From Mesobacillus harenae (GTDB lineage Bacteria; Bacillota; Bacilli; Bacillales; Cytobacillaceae), in assembly GCF_013343715.1 (NCBI RefSeq), contig NZ_JABUNR010000002.1:248001-312000 (forward strand): a stretch of DNA of 64,000 nucleotides, in the 5' to 3' direction. This document shows positions 1 to 8,400 of the stretch, piece by piece (the stretch's first letter is position 1; each line of letters starts with the position of its first letter). Both the position numbers and the translations under genes were made by a program. Under the pieces are notes generated by a model. That model searched no databases, was not told the DNA's origin, and was given only the letters and a program-made list of their open reading frames with translations.

Positions 1-994
1 CCAGCTCTGCGATAATATGCAGAACTATAAATAAAACAAATAGGATGATCAGCGATACCCATAATTCAGCAGAAGATAATAGGATCGCAGCTACACTAAA
101 CAAAATTCCCAGTCCATAAATAACCAGTACAGTATTCCGGTGCGAAAGGCCCAGTTCCATGATTCGATGATGGAGATGCGATTTATCCGGAGCTGATATT
201 GGCTGCTTATTAATCAGTCTCCGAATAATGGCAAAAGTGGTGTCAAAGACTGGAACACCTAGAATAATGATGGGAATAATTATACTAAATAGGGTTACAC
301 TCTTATATAAGCCGAGTAAAGAGAGTATTGAAATACTATACCCTAAAAACAGGGCTCCAGTATCACCCATAAAGATTTTGGCTGGGTGAAAATTGTAAAA
401 CAAAAATCCAAGGGTACTGGCCAGGACAATTAACGAAAGTGTTAAGATTAACCCCTTCCCTGATAACCCAGCTAAGATGGCAATAGCAGCAAGTCCAATG
501 GTTGAGATACCAGCTGCAAGCCCGTCTAAACCATCAATAAGGTTAACGGCATTCGTTATACCTACGATCCAGAATACGGTTATTGGATAAGCCAGCCAGC
601 CCAATTCCATTCTTTCAACAATGAAAGGAATAGTTAAAAAATCTATGGTTAATCCGGAACTCACAATTAGGATTGCGATCAAAATTTGACCGGAAAACTT
701 TACCTTTGCCGATAATTCATAAAGATCATCCAATATTCCCACGGCAATGATAAGGATTGCTCCCAAGCTTATAGTCAAAATTCTTTCCGAATATAATCCA
801 GAAGCAAAATATCCCGCAACAACACCAATGAAAATGGCTAGCCCGCCTAAACGAGGCATTACCTTTTGATGGACCTTCCTATGGTTAGGCTTGTCTGTAG
901 CGCCAATCTTGACTGCAAACTTTATCACCAAAGGTGTTATGATCAAAACAGTAACAAAGGACGTTACAAATGCTAAGATGTTTTGCAAATCCAT
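1..994 (-). CDS. tagO: Undecaprenyl-phosphate GlcNAc-1-phosphate transferase (TagO/WecA/MraY family), 3' end off the left edge
   Basis: Integral membrane enzyme that transfers GlcNAc-1-phosphate from UDP-GlcNAc to undecaprenyl phosphate, the first step of wall teichoic acid and related polymers. The frame opens at ATG 992-994 behind an AAGGAG site and stays open to position 1. The translation shows the family landmarks: DKPNHRKVHQKVMPRLGG near the N-terminus, NAVNLIDGLDGLAAG, FMGDTGALFLGY, and the HLHHR loop near the visible end, between many hydrophobic segments. About 331 codons are visible, so only the last part is missing. It opens the surface-polymer region and faces leftward like the next genes. 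High confidence in family; TagO rather than another paralogue is inferred from Bacillaceae context. Confidence 0.93.
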   Translation of the reverse strand, partial: MDLQNILAFVTSFVTVLIITPLVIKFAVKIGATDKPNHRKVHQKVMPRLGGLAIFIGVVAGYFASGLYSERILTISLGAILIIAVGILDDLYELSAKVKFSGQILIAILIVSSGLTIDFLTIPFIVERMELGWLAYPITVFWIVGITNAVNLIDGLDGLAAGISTIGLAAIAILAGLSGKGLILTLSLIVLASTLGFLFYNFHPAKIFMGDTGALFLGYSISILSLLGLYKSVTLFSIIIPIIILGVPVFDTTFAIIRRLINKQPISAPDKSHLHHRIMELGLSHRNTVLVIYGLGILFSVAAILLSSAELWVSLIILFVLFIVLHIIAEL

Positions 995-1287
995 AATTGA
1001 AATCTCCTTTTTTATGGATTATGAATATTTTTATCTAAAATCCATATTTAATACGAATAAATATATGGCAGTAGCATTAAATAAAAAAATCACATAATCC
1101 AAAATAACTTTGAAGCTTATCTAACTTACAATCTATTACTTTATTTGACAAATTTCTGTAAACGAACATACAAAACCATATTCATTTTACCACTTCACTA
1201 TCCGTTTTGCTAGATAAAAATAAACGAATTAACTTGGTACCTTTTAAGTTATGAATATACTATCCTAATACCCCGATAACAATAAAA
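995..1287. other. Intergenic region upstream of tagO
   Basis: AT-rich spacer of about 290 bases holding the tagO ribosome binding site (AAGGAG, just above 994) and presumably its promoter. No convincing -35/-10 pair, ORF or structured RNA was seen. Confidence 0.4.
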
Positions 1288-1339
1288 TTAACAAAGGAAA
1301 AAACCTCCATATTCGTAAAGAGGCTTTTTCCTTTGTTAA
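1288..1339 (-). terminator. Rho-independent terminator of the TuaG-like glycosyltransferase gene
   Basis: A near-perfect 20-bp inverted repeat (1288-1307 with 1320-1339) overlaps the stop codon. On the minus strand the core is GGAAAAAGCCTC, loop, GAGGTTTTTTCC, followed by T-rich sequence. Confidence 0.75.
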
Positions 1340-2106
1340 AGCGATTTTCTTAAGGCATTATATGCATACCCGCAAAAGCAATATATTGCTTTTGGCAATG
1401 GCAATCCTTCAATTTCTCTGTATACTTTCCAATTTCTTTTGGCCGTCTTAATCTTATTACTAGAAATCGACCCTTCAACCTTCCTGTAATATGCTAAGGG
1501 CTCATCTATTCCATATGCTATATGACCTCTTTTAAGTATATCCAGCCAAAGTACGAAATCCTGTCTGGTTCGAATATTAACCATTTCGATTTTTCCAATT
1601 GCATGTTTATCAAGCATTACAGTTAGACAGCCAATTATTGTATTCTTCAGCAGCCCATTATAATTTATCTCTTGAGGCACATGAACAATCTTCCCAGTCT
1701 TGGTTCCGTCCTCCTTCATAATTTCATACCCAGTAAAGGAAAATTCAATGTTGTTTTCTAACATAAACTGAACCTGGCGCTCAAGTTTCTCTGGCTGCCA
1801 AAGATCATCACTGTCCAGAAAAGCGATATATTTCCCGTTGGAATTTTCTATAGCCGTATTTCTAGCTATAGCTGCCCCGCTATTTTTCTCAAGTTGGATA
1901 AGGCGCACTCTGTTATCCTTTTCTGAAATTCGGTCAATAATTTGCTTACTATTATCTGGCGACAGATCGTCAACTAAAATCATTTCCCAATTGGTGTATG
2001 TTTGCGACTGTACAGAATTTATAGTCTGCTCAATAAATTCTTCTGCTTTATATACCGGAGTTATTATGGAAACTAATGGTTGGCTATCCAATATAAATTG
2101 CTCCAA
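1336..2106 (-). CDS. Family 2 glycosyltransferase (TuaG-like), 256 aa
   Basis: GT-A fold family 2 glycosyltransferase, presumably adding a sugar to a lipid-linked surface polymer on the cytoplasmic face. Visible motifs are VSIITPVYKAEEFI at residues 12-25, the nucleotide-binding ILVDDLSPDN and the metal-binding FLDSDDLW (DxD equivalent). There is no membrane segment. The chosen start is TTG (2104-2106) because no ATG or GTG lies ahead of the conserved N-terminal strand; the upstream AAAGAGA is a weak ribosome site. It lies downstream of a UDP-glucose dehydrogenase, as tuaG and tuaD do in the B. subtilis teichuronic acid operon, but a terminator separates them. Acceptor and donor sugars are unknown. 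Confidence 0.8.
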   Translation of the reverse strand: MEQFILDSQPLVSIITPVYKAEEFIEQTINSVQSQTYTNWEMILVDDLSPDNSKQIIDRISEKDNRVRLIQLEKNSGAAIARNTAIENSNGKYIAFLDSDDLWQPEKLERQVQFMLENNIEFSFTGYEIMKEDGTKTGKIVHVPQEINYNGLLKNTIIGCLTVMLDKHAIGKIEMVNIRTRQDFVLWLDILKRGHIAYGIDEPLAYYRKVEGSISSNKIKTAKRNWKVYREIEGLPLPKAIYCFCGYAYNALRKSL

Positions 2107-2130
2107 TCTCTTTTGAAATCTATAAGATAA

Positions 2131-2165
2131 AAATCCTGTAAAGAAGTTTTCACAGGATTTTTTTT
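2131..2165. terminator. Bidirectional terminator between tuaD-like and GT2 genes
   Basis: Inverted repeat AAATCCTGT / ACAGGATTT flanked by a T-run on the plus strand and Ts on the minus strand. It should end minus-strand transcripts from the UDP-glucose dehydrogenase gene, so the GT2 gene needs its own promoter or read-through. Confidence 0.7.
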
Positions 2166-2299
2166 GCTAACTAAAAGTAATTAATTGTTTTTGCTAATAT
2201 TTTATCCTTAAATCACACTATTATTAGGTAAAACCTCTTAATTCCTTTAATACCACGCTCGTGCTTAATTTAATGCCTCCTAAATAAGCCAGAAAGAAG

Positions 2300-3619
2300 T
2301 TAATATTCCTTCTTACCTCCTACAACAGGACGCCCAACCGATACGTAATAAAAACCGTGGTTTTCCATATCCTGAGGATCAAGCATATTTCTGCCATCAA
2401 AGATAATCTTCTGATTCATAAGCTTTCCCTTGCGTTGAATATCAAGATTTTTAAATTCTTCCCAATCCGTTATGACAACCACCGCTTCAGCCTCTTCAAA
2501 CACTTCATCAACTGAATCAGCCAAGTTTAGGTCCTTTATAACTTTCTTTGCCTGTTCGCCTGCAACGGGGTCAAACGCAACAACATTTGCTCCTTTTTCA
2601 TTTAAGGCATGAATAATTTCAATTGAAGGAGCATCCCGCATATCATCAGTGTTAGGTTTAAATGCAAGTCCAAGTACACCAATTTTTTTACCCTCAAGGT
2701 TATTTTTAAATGTTTCGGTAATCTTATTTATAAAATTTATTCTTTGGAGGTAATTTACCTCTTCAGCTGATGGCACTATTTTCATGTCATATCCAGCCTT
2801 CTTAGATATGTGAATAAGAGCGCTAGTATCCTTAGGGAAACAAGAGCCTCCATAGCCAAGGCCTGCCTGAAGGAACGCTCCACCAATTCTTTGGTCAAGC
2901 CCCATTCCCCTGGCAACCTGAGTTACATCTGCCCCAACCCTTTCACATACATTTGCCATCTCGTTAATAAAGCTGATTTTTGTAGCTAAAAAAGCATTTG
3001 CAGCATACTTGATCATTTCAGCAGTTTCAATATTTGTTTCAACAATTTCTGTATTGAATGGTTTATGAAGCTCGTTAAGAATTTCTGATGCTTTGGAACT
3101 TTCAACACCGATAATTGCTCTTTCCATGTTCAAAGTATCGTCAATTGCAGAGCCTTCTCGTAAAAATTCAGGATTAGAGCCGATGTCAAAGTCCATAACC
3201 TTTGAAGCATTGTCTTTTATAATCTGTTTAATATATTGGCCTGTACCAACAGGGACAGTGCTTTTAGTGACGACAAGCTTGTACTCATTAATATATTTCC
3301 CAATATCTGCTGCTACCTGGTGCACAAAACGAAGATCAGCCTCACCATTTTCTTTTGGAGGTGTCCCTACAGCGATGAAAATCACCTCTGATGTTTGTAC
3401 CCCTTCTTGTATATCAGTTGAAAAACGCAAGCGGTCTAATTCAATATTTTTCTTCATCATATTTTCAAGTCCAGGCTCATAGATTGGAGAAATCCCCTTT
3501 GACATTGCCTCGACTTTTTCTTTATCAATATCAATACATAGAACATTGTTTCCCATTTCACTAAACACAACACCAGAAACCAGACCTACGTATCCTGTTC
3601 CAATCACTGTAATATTCAT
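2300..3619 (-). CDS. tuaD: UDP-glucose 6-dehydrogenase, 439 aa
   Basis: Cytoplasmic NAD-dependent enzyme oxidising UDP-glucose to UDP-glucuronate, the donor for uronic-acid surface polymers. The N-terminal Rossmann motif GTGYVGLVSG begins at residue 7; K204 and N208 lie in EMIKYAANAF; the catalytic cysteine is C260 in GYGGSCFPKD. Length and all three family domains are normal. The ATG has an AGAGGC ribosome site. It sits 27 bases downstream of gtaB, which makes its substrate, so the two are probably cotranscribed with the GT2 gene further upstream. The name tuaD is used for B. subtilis teichuronic acid synthesis; ugd is equally valid because no complete tua operon is visible. Confidence 0.95.
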   Translation of the reverse strand: MNITVIGTGYVGLVSGVVFSEMGNNVLCIDIDKEKVEAMSKGISPIYEPGLENMMKKNIELDRLRFSTDIQEGVQTSEVIFIAVGTPPKENGEADLRFVHQVAADIGKYINEYKLVVTKSTVPVGTGQYIKQIIKDNASKVMDFDIGSNPEFLREGSAIDDTLNMERAIIGVESSKASEILNELHKPFNTEIVETNIETAEMIKYAANAFLATKISFINEMANVCERVGADVTQVARGMGLDQRIGGAFLQAGLGYGGSCFPKDTSALIHISKKAGYDMKIVPSAEEVNYLQRINFINKITETFKNNLEGKKIGVLGLAFKPNTDDMRDAPSIEIIHALNEKGANVVAFDPVAGEQAKKVIKDLNLADSVDEVFEEAEAVVVITDWEEFKNLDIQRKGKLMNQKIIFDGRNMLDPQDMENHGFYYVSVGRPVVGGKKEY

Positions 3620-3646
3620 GTTTTCAAGCCTCTCGTTTCCAGTTTA

Positions 3647-4519
3647 TTACTTTGAAAGTGAATTTATTAGTCTTTGGACATCTTCTTTTAAGTCATTACG
3701 CATTAATGCAAACTCAAGAGTAGCCTCAATAAAACCAAGCTTATTACCAATATCGTAGCGTTTCCCATCAAATTGGTAACCATAAATGCTTTGTGAACCG
3801 AGCAGCTCCTTCAATGCATCTGTAAGTTGAATTTCATTACCTGCTCCCGGCTTTGTATTTTCTAGAATATCAAGCACTTCGGGGGTCAGGATATAACGGC
3901 CCATAATGGCATAGTTAGACGGTGCATCTTCTATCTTAGGTTTTTCTACAAGATCATTAATCTTAAAAAGATTCTCAGAACTTGAGCTCTTATCATAGGA
4001 AATAACCCCATAGCTTGAGAGCATATCTCTAGGTACTTCCTGTACGCCAATAATACTGCTTTCAGTCTCTTCAAACCTTTGTATCATTTGCTCGAGGCAA
4101 GGTTTTCCGTTAGGCACAACTATATCGTCTCCAAGAAGAACAGCGAATGGTTCATTACCGATGAACTTCTTTGCACACCAAATAGCATGGCCTAGACCTC
4201 TTGGCTCTTTTTGTCGAATATAATGAATATCTGCTAGGTTTGAAATTCTCTTCATTTCTTCCAGCATGTCATACTTTTGTTTACTTTCTAGTGTTTCTTC
4301 AAGCTCATAGGCACGGTCAAAGTGGTCCTCAATAGCTCTTTTCCCCCGTCCAGTTACAATGAGGATATCTTCGATACCTGATTCAACTGCTTCTTCAATT
4401 ATATATTGAATAGTGGGGCGGTCAACGATTGGAAGCATTTCTTTTGGCTGCGCTTTTGTGGCAGGCAAAAATCTAGTTCCAAGTCCCGCAGCAGGTATAA
4501 CTGCTTTTTTAATCTTCAT
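3647..4519 (-). CDS. gtaB: UTP--glucose-1-phosphate uridylyltransferase, 290 aa
   Basis: Makes UDP-glucose from UTP and glucose-1-phosphate in the cytoplasm; the product feeds the adjacent dehydrogenase and, through GalE in this window, UDP-galactose. The N-terminal nucleotide-binding signature GLGTRFLPATKAQPKEMLP is intact, followed by GDDIVV and LVEKP. I place the start at ATG 4517-4519 because it has GGAGTG at correct spacing; the frame extends 13 codons upstream to 4558 but that overlaps the previous gene and has no ribosome site. The preceding glycosyltransferase stop (4530-4532) lies just ahead of the ribosome site, so the genes are tightly coupled. Confidence 0.95.
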   Translation of the reverse strand: MKIKKAVIPAAGLGTRFLPATKAQPKEMLPIVDRPTIQYIIEEAVESGIEDILIVTGRGKRAIEDHFDRAYELEETLESKQKYDMLEEMKRISNLADIHYIRQKEPRGLGHAIWCAKKFIGNEPFAVLLGDDIVVPNGKPCLEQMIQRFEETESSIIGVQEVPRDMLSSYGVISYDKSSSSENLFKINDLVEKPKIEDAPSNYAIMGRYILTPEVLDILENTKPGAGNEIQLTDALKELLGSQSIYGYQFDGKRYDIGNKLGFIEATLEFALMRNDLKEDVQRLINSLSK

Positions 4520-4529
4520 TTTTTCACTC

Positions 4530-5345
4530 CTAAATGTTATTGGTTCGTTTATAAGCATACATTTCCTTTAAGGCAGCTAAATAAAACGTAAAAGGTTTCT
4601 CTAAATCCGGAATTTTTTTTAGAAATAAAGCGGAAAGCATTAAAAATCCAGTATATGGACCGAAAATTTCCTTTAATAATGGACCCTTGCTTTTAAAAGT
4701 ATTCAAATTCAGCCTGGATTTCTGTGAAGGTTTGGCATGGTATACAACCACCCGATTCTCATATGATATCTTGTATCCCTTCCTAAACAAACAGGAAAGC
4801 ATGATATTTTCTTCACCGCTAGGATACCTGGCTCCGAGCCCGAAATTTTCATTAAATCGAAGATCTTCTTTTTTTAGTCTGCTTAACTGAATAAAGATTT
4901 CGATTGATGACCTTTGAAAGACCTGTCTCATCTTTATTTCTGGAATATCAGTTTGCGGGTAGGGTTTATAGTATGACTCTTGTACAGGATCATATATTTG
5001 AAAGCATATGACATCTGATTCCTTCTGTCCATCAAAAGACTTTGCCACTTTATTGAGAGCATCTTCCGGATACCAACAATCATCATCCGAGAATGTAACT
5101 ACATCCCCATTAATAAATGGGATTGCTTTGTTCCTTGCCAGCGAAAGCCCCTTCTCTTCAGATTTTATATGCTTAACAGCCAAGGAAGGAAACTTTTCAA
5201 TCATATTTTGTACATTCTTATGATTATCCTGGGAAACAATAATAACCTCGATATCTTTGTGTGTCTGAGATTCCAGGCTGCTCAGCAGCCTGGAAAACTC
5301 TTCCTCTCTCAAACCCAGAGTTGGAATTATTATGCTGAAACGCAC
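4530..5345 (-). CDS. Family 2 glycosyltransferase, 271 aa
   Basis: Predicted cytoplasmic GT2 glycosyltransferase. The N-terminus FSIIIPTLGLREEEF, the stretch VSQDNHKN, GLSLARNKAI and the acidic motif FSDDDCWYPEDAL are the usual donor- and metal-binding elements. The C-terminal third is basic and moderately hydrophobic, which could allow membrane association, but I see no clear transmembrane helix. It is first in a minus-strand group with gtaB and tuaD, with only a few bases between its stop and the gtaB ribosome site. It probably acts on the same polymer that uses UDP-glucuronate; the exact sugar is unknown. Confidence 0.8.
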   Translation of the reverse strand: MRFSIIIPTLGLREEEFSRLLSSLESQTHKDIEVIIVSQDNHKNVQNMIEKFPSLAVKHIKSEEKGLSLARNKAIPFINGDVVTFSDDDCWYPEDALNKVAKSFDGQKESDVICFQIYDPVQESYYKPYPQTDIPEIKMRQVFQRSSIEIFIQLSRLKKEDLRFNENFGLGARYPSGEENIMLSCLFRKGYKISYENRVVVYHAKPSQKSRLNLNTFKSKGPLLKEIFGPYTGFLMLSALFLKKIPDLEKPFTFYLAALKEMYAYKRTNNI

Positions 5346-5454
5346 TTCTGTTCACCTCTTTTTTTTCAACAGGTGTAACTTTTTGTTGTTTTATGTCAAG
5401 ACTCATATTGCATTATAACAGAAAGATAATTTTTATTGAAATATCTTTCTAATG

Positions 5455-5483
5455 ACAAAAAAAGACATCCCGACTGGGATGCC
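5455..5483 (-). terminator. Terminator of the PA14/glucosaminidase gene
   Basis: Stem GGCATCCC / GGGATGTC with loop AGTC, followed by seven or more Ts on the minus strand, just below the stop at 5499. Confidence 0.85.
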
Positions 5484-5498
5484 TTCCAAAAAATGAGT

Positions 5499-8400
5499 TT
5501 ATTTTTTTCCTATTTCATTTATATAGGTTGATCCTCCTCCAACCCAGCCAAGGAGACTGGTTGAAGGAATATGAACATGGTACCAGTTGTTTGTTGAATC
5601 TTTAATATAACTTCCATTAGCATCTGTAGCTGCTTTAATATAGGTACCATTAGCCACTCCGCCAACAACTTCCGCGGAAGTACTTGGTTCGTTTCTTATC
5701 CTTAAAGTAGAACCTGATTCAATATTCTTAACCTGAAGTAAGTTCTTTACATTTACATAATCAGAGTGAAGCCATCCTATCTTATCGCCTACTTTCACCT
5801 TATACCATCCATTGTTGTTTTGGCCAAGGACAGCTACTGAGGTGTTCGCAGATAGTGTCTGGATATAGGTGGAGTCACTTACAACAGGCTCGGTACGGAA
5901 GTTAACATTGCTAGTAGTGGCCCCCTGGATGCCATCAGGGAATACATCAAGAGTTTCTTCCCCTGGCATGTCTCTTCCTGGGGTAGGTGGAGAATCAGGA
6001 TTAGCCGGTAAGAGTGAAGCATTAGCATATTCCGTAGAATTATAACCATGCATCCTATGCATTAAGCCAGAAATTTTCTCTGCCCAATCCATATCTGTAG
6101 CGTAACGGACATTCATCCCTTTCAAGTTTGGAGCACCACCATACCATTTACCATCACTGTTTAGATAGTTCTTCCTAACATACCATGCTACATATTCAAT
6201 GCTTTCGTTAAAAGATGGGAAATAATAGGCACATTCGAATGGGCAGTTATCATATGCACCGAAACCAAAGAGGTTATGTTTTTCCCTTGCAAGCCTTGAT
6301 CTTCCCCAATTACTTTCAACTAAAGAGTGAGCAACCAAATATAAAGCGTTAACCCCATATTTTGACTGGGCATTCAGAAATGCCTGTCCGTATCCAATAA
6401 GCGGACTGTCAGGGACGACTCCTTTGATGTAATTGTTAATTCTGTCGGCTGATACCATTGAACCAGTACGCAAATCAATTCCCTTATACGGCGGAAGGTA
6501 GTGGCCCACATACACATCATTTACGTCTGTTCGCAAGTAAAATTTATCAGCTGAATCCTTTACATACACCTTTCCTCCCGTTAAGAAAGAGGGTGCTGGT
6601 CCGATGTAAATAGTAGCAGTCGTGCTTCCAGGAATGCCGAGATAGTGATATAAAATCCCGTTTTTAACCTCATAGAAATCTGGACCGTACGGGGCAGGCC
6701 TGTCTGCGACCCTGAATCCGTTATCCTCAAATAGATTAATATCAAGGTAAGCATTGCCGATATTTTCAAAGTAATCGACCGTTATTTCATGCTGCCCTTC
6801 TGTCAGATTGAGTTTTACAGTCTTTTTCGTGCCATATTGACCGGTATTGTACCATTCATCAATAAGTAACTTGCCGTCCACCCATACCTTAGCCCCATCG
6901 TCAAAATGGCCGCTAAGAATATAAGGACCAGCCTTAAAAGATCCCTTATATTTGAATTTTGCAGAAAAGCCATCAGCCGGAATCATCGGACTTGGTGAGC
7001 CGGCCTTCCAATCCTGCTTTAGGTGGCTTGTGCCCCCTAATCCAGTTATAACAGCAGGAGTACCTGATAAAGTTTTATTTGGATATATAAATCCAGCCCA
7101 TTGGCCTTGATAAATGTTTGAATTATATGGTTCCAGGGTAAACTCTATACTGCTGGCCCCGCTTGCTTCAAAGTAATCAATTTCAATCCAGTGAACGTTT
7201 TCCTGTCCAGCAGGAACATTTTGCTTCTGGTTCACTTTCAATAGGATGGTATCTTCACGAACCGACGAATTCGTCCATCGGTCTAAAACGAGTTCTCCAT
7301 CTACATATACTCTTACTCCATCGTCCGCATGGGTTTTAAGAAGATAATCCCCAGGAGCAATGGTGGCAGCGGTGGTATATTTAGCCGAGAAGCTATCGGA
7401 CCCAATCACCTGTGCAGCCGGGCTTCCATTTCCGTTATCTTCTGACAGCCCAATGTTGCCAACAGGCTGTATCTTTTTGGAGGCAACAGGCAGGCCTGCC
7501 AGGTTTTGATTAGGATAATAGTAAGCAAGCCAGTTGTTAAAAGGAACGATGTTAGAAAATAAAGCCGCATTTCCAGTCTTGTCGTAATAATGAGTTTTAA
7601 CCGAATGGTTGCCAGCAGTGGCATTTAACCATAAAGCTCTGTCGATTTTTCCGTCAGAGTCCGCCCAACGGTTAATGAGGAACTGTCCATTTACCTCTAC
7701 TTTTACTCCATCATCCGCTAGTGTTTGAACAAAGTAATTCCCAGCTCCTAGCCGTTGTGATTGATCAAAAAGCGCAGTAAAGTTGTCAGACGGAATGTCC
7801 TCTGCAGGGCTTCCTGATCCCCAGTTAAATTGAACATCAGTTGTTTTGTTAAAGTAAAAGTTGTCATCAACCTTTTTATACTCAGCCTTTAACAAAGCAT
7901 TTCCGCTATTTTCATAGTACTTAACTTCTACACTATGTAATCCTGCGGACAGGTTTACTACAGCGCTTCTAGTTTCTCCTGAACTAGCATGCCATGAGTC
8001 TATGACTATTTGCCCATCAATGATTAGCTGTACGCCATCATCGGCTGTCACATCAAACATGTATTTACCAGGCACAGTGATGTCAATGTTTCGTTTGAAA
8101 ACGGCTGAAAATCTGTTTATTGGAATCGTTTTATGCGGGCTTCCGCTCCCCCAATTAAAGTTCAATTCCGGAATTTTCACAGCTGCGTTCTTGCCTCCCA
8201 AAACAATTGGAGTACCGCTAAAGTCCATTGCAGGATAAATTTCCCCAATCCACCCAGCGTCATCAATTGCAGCACTATAGGGCTCAATCAAAAAATCAAT
8301 TTTACTGTTACCACTTCCTTCATAATACTCAACCTCTATCCAGTGTATATCTCGTTCAGCAGCAGGTACACTAGCTTTATCACCAATCACTAGCTTAATG

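Noticed and set aside
1838..2116. Long plus-strand frame opposite the TuaG-like gene
   Set aside because: Antisense shadow of a gene with clear GT2 motifs; no ribosome site.
7406..7624. Several short frames within the PA14 repeats on both strands
   Set aside because: Alternative-frame shadows that recur because the coding repeats recur.
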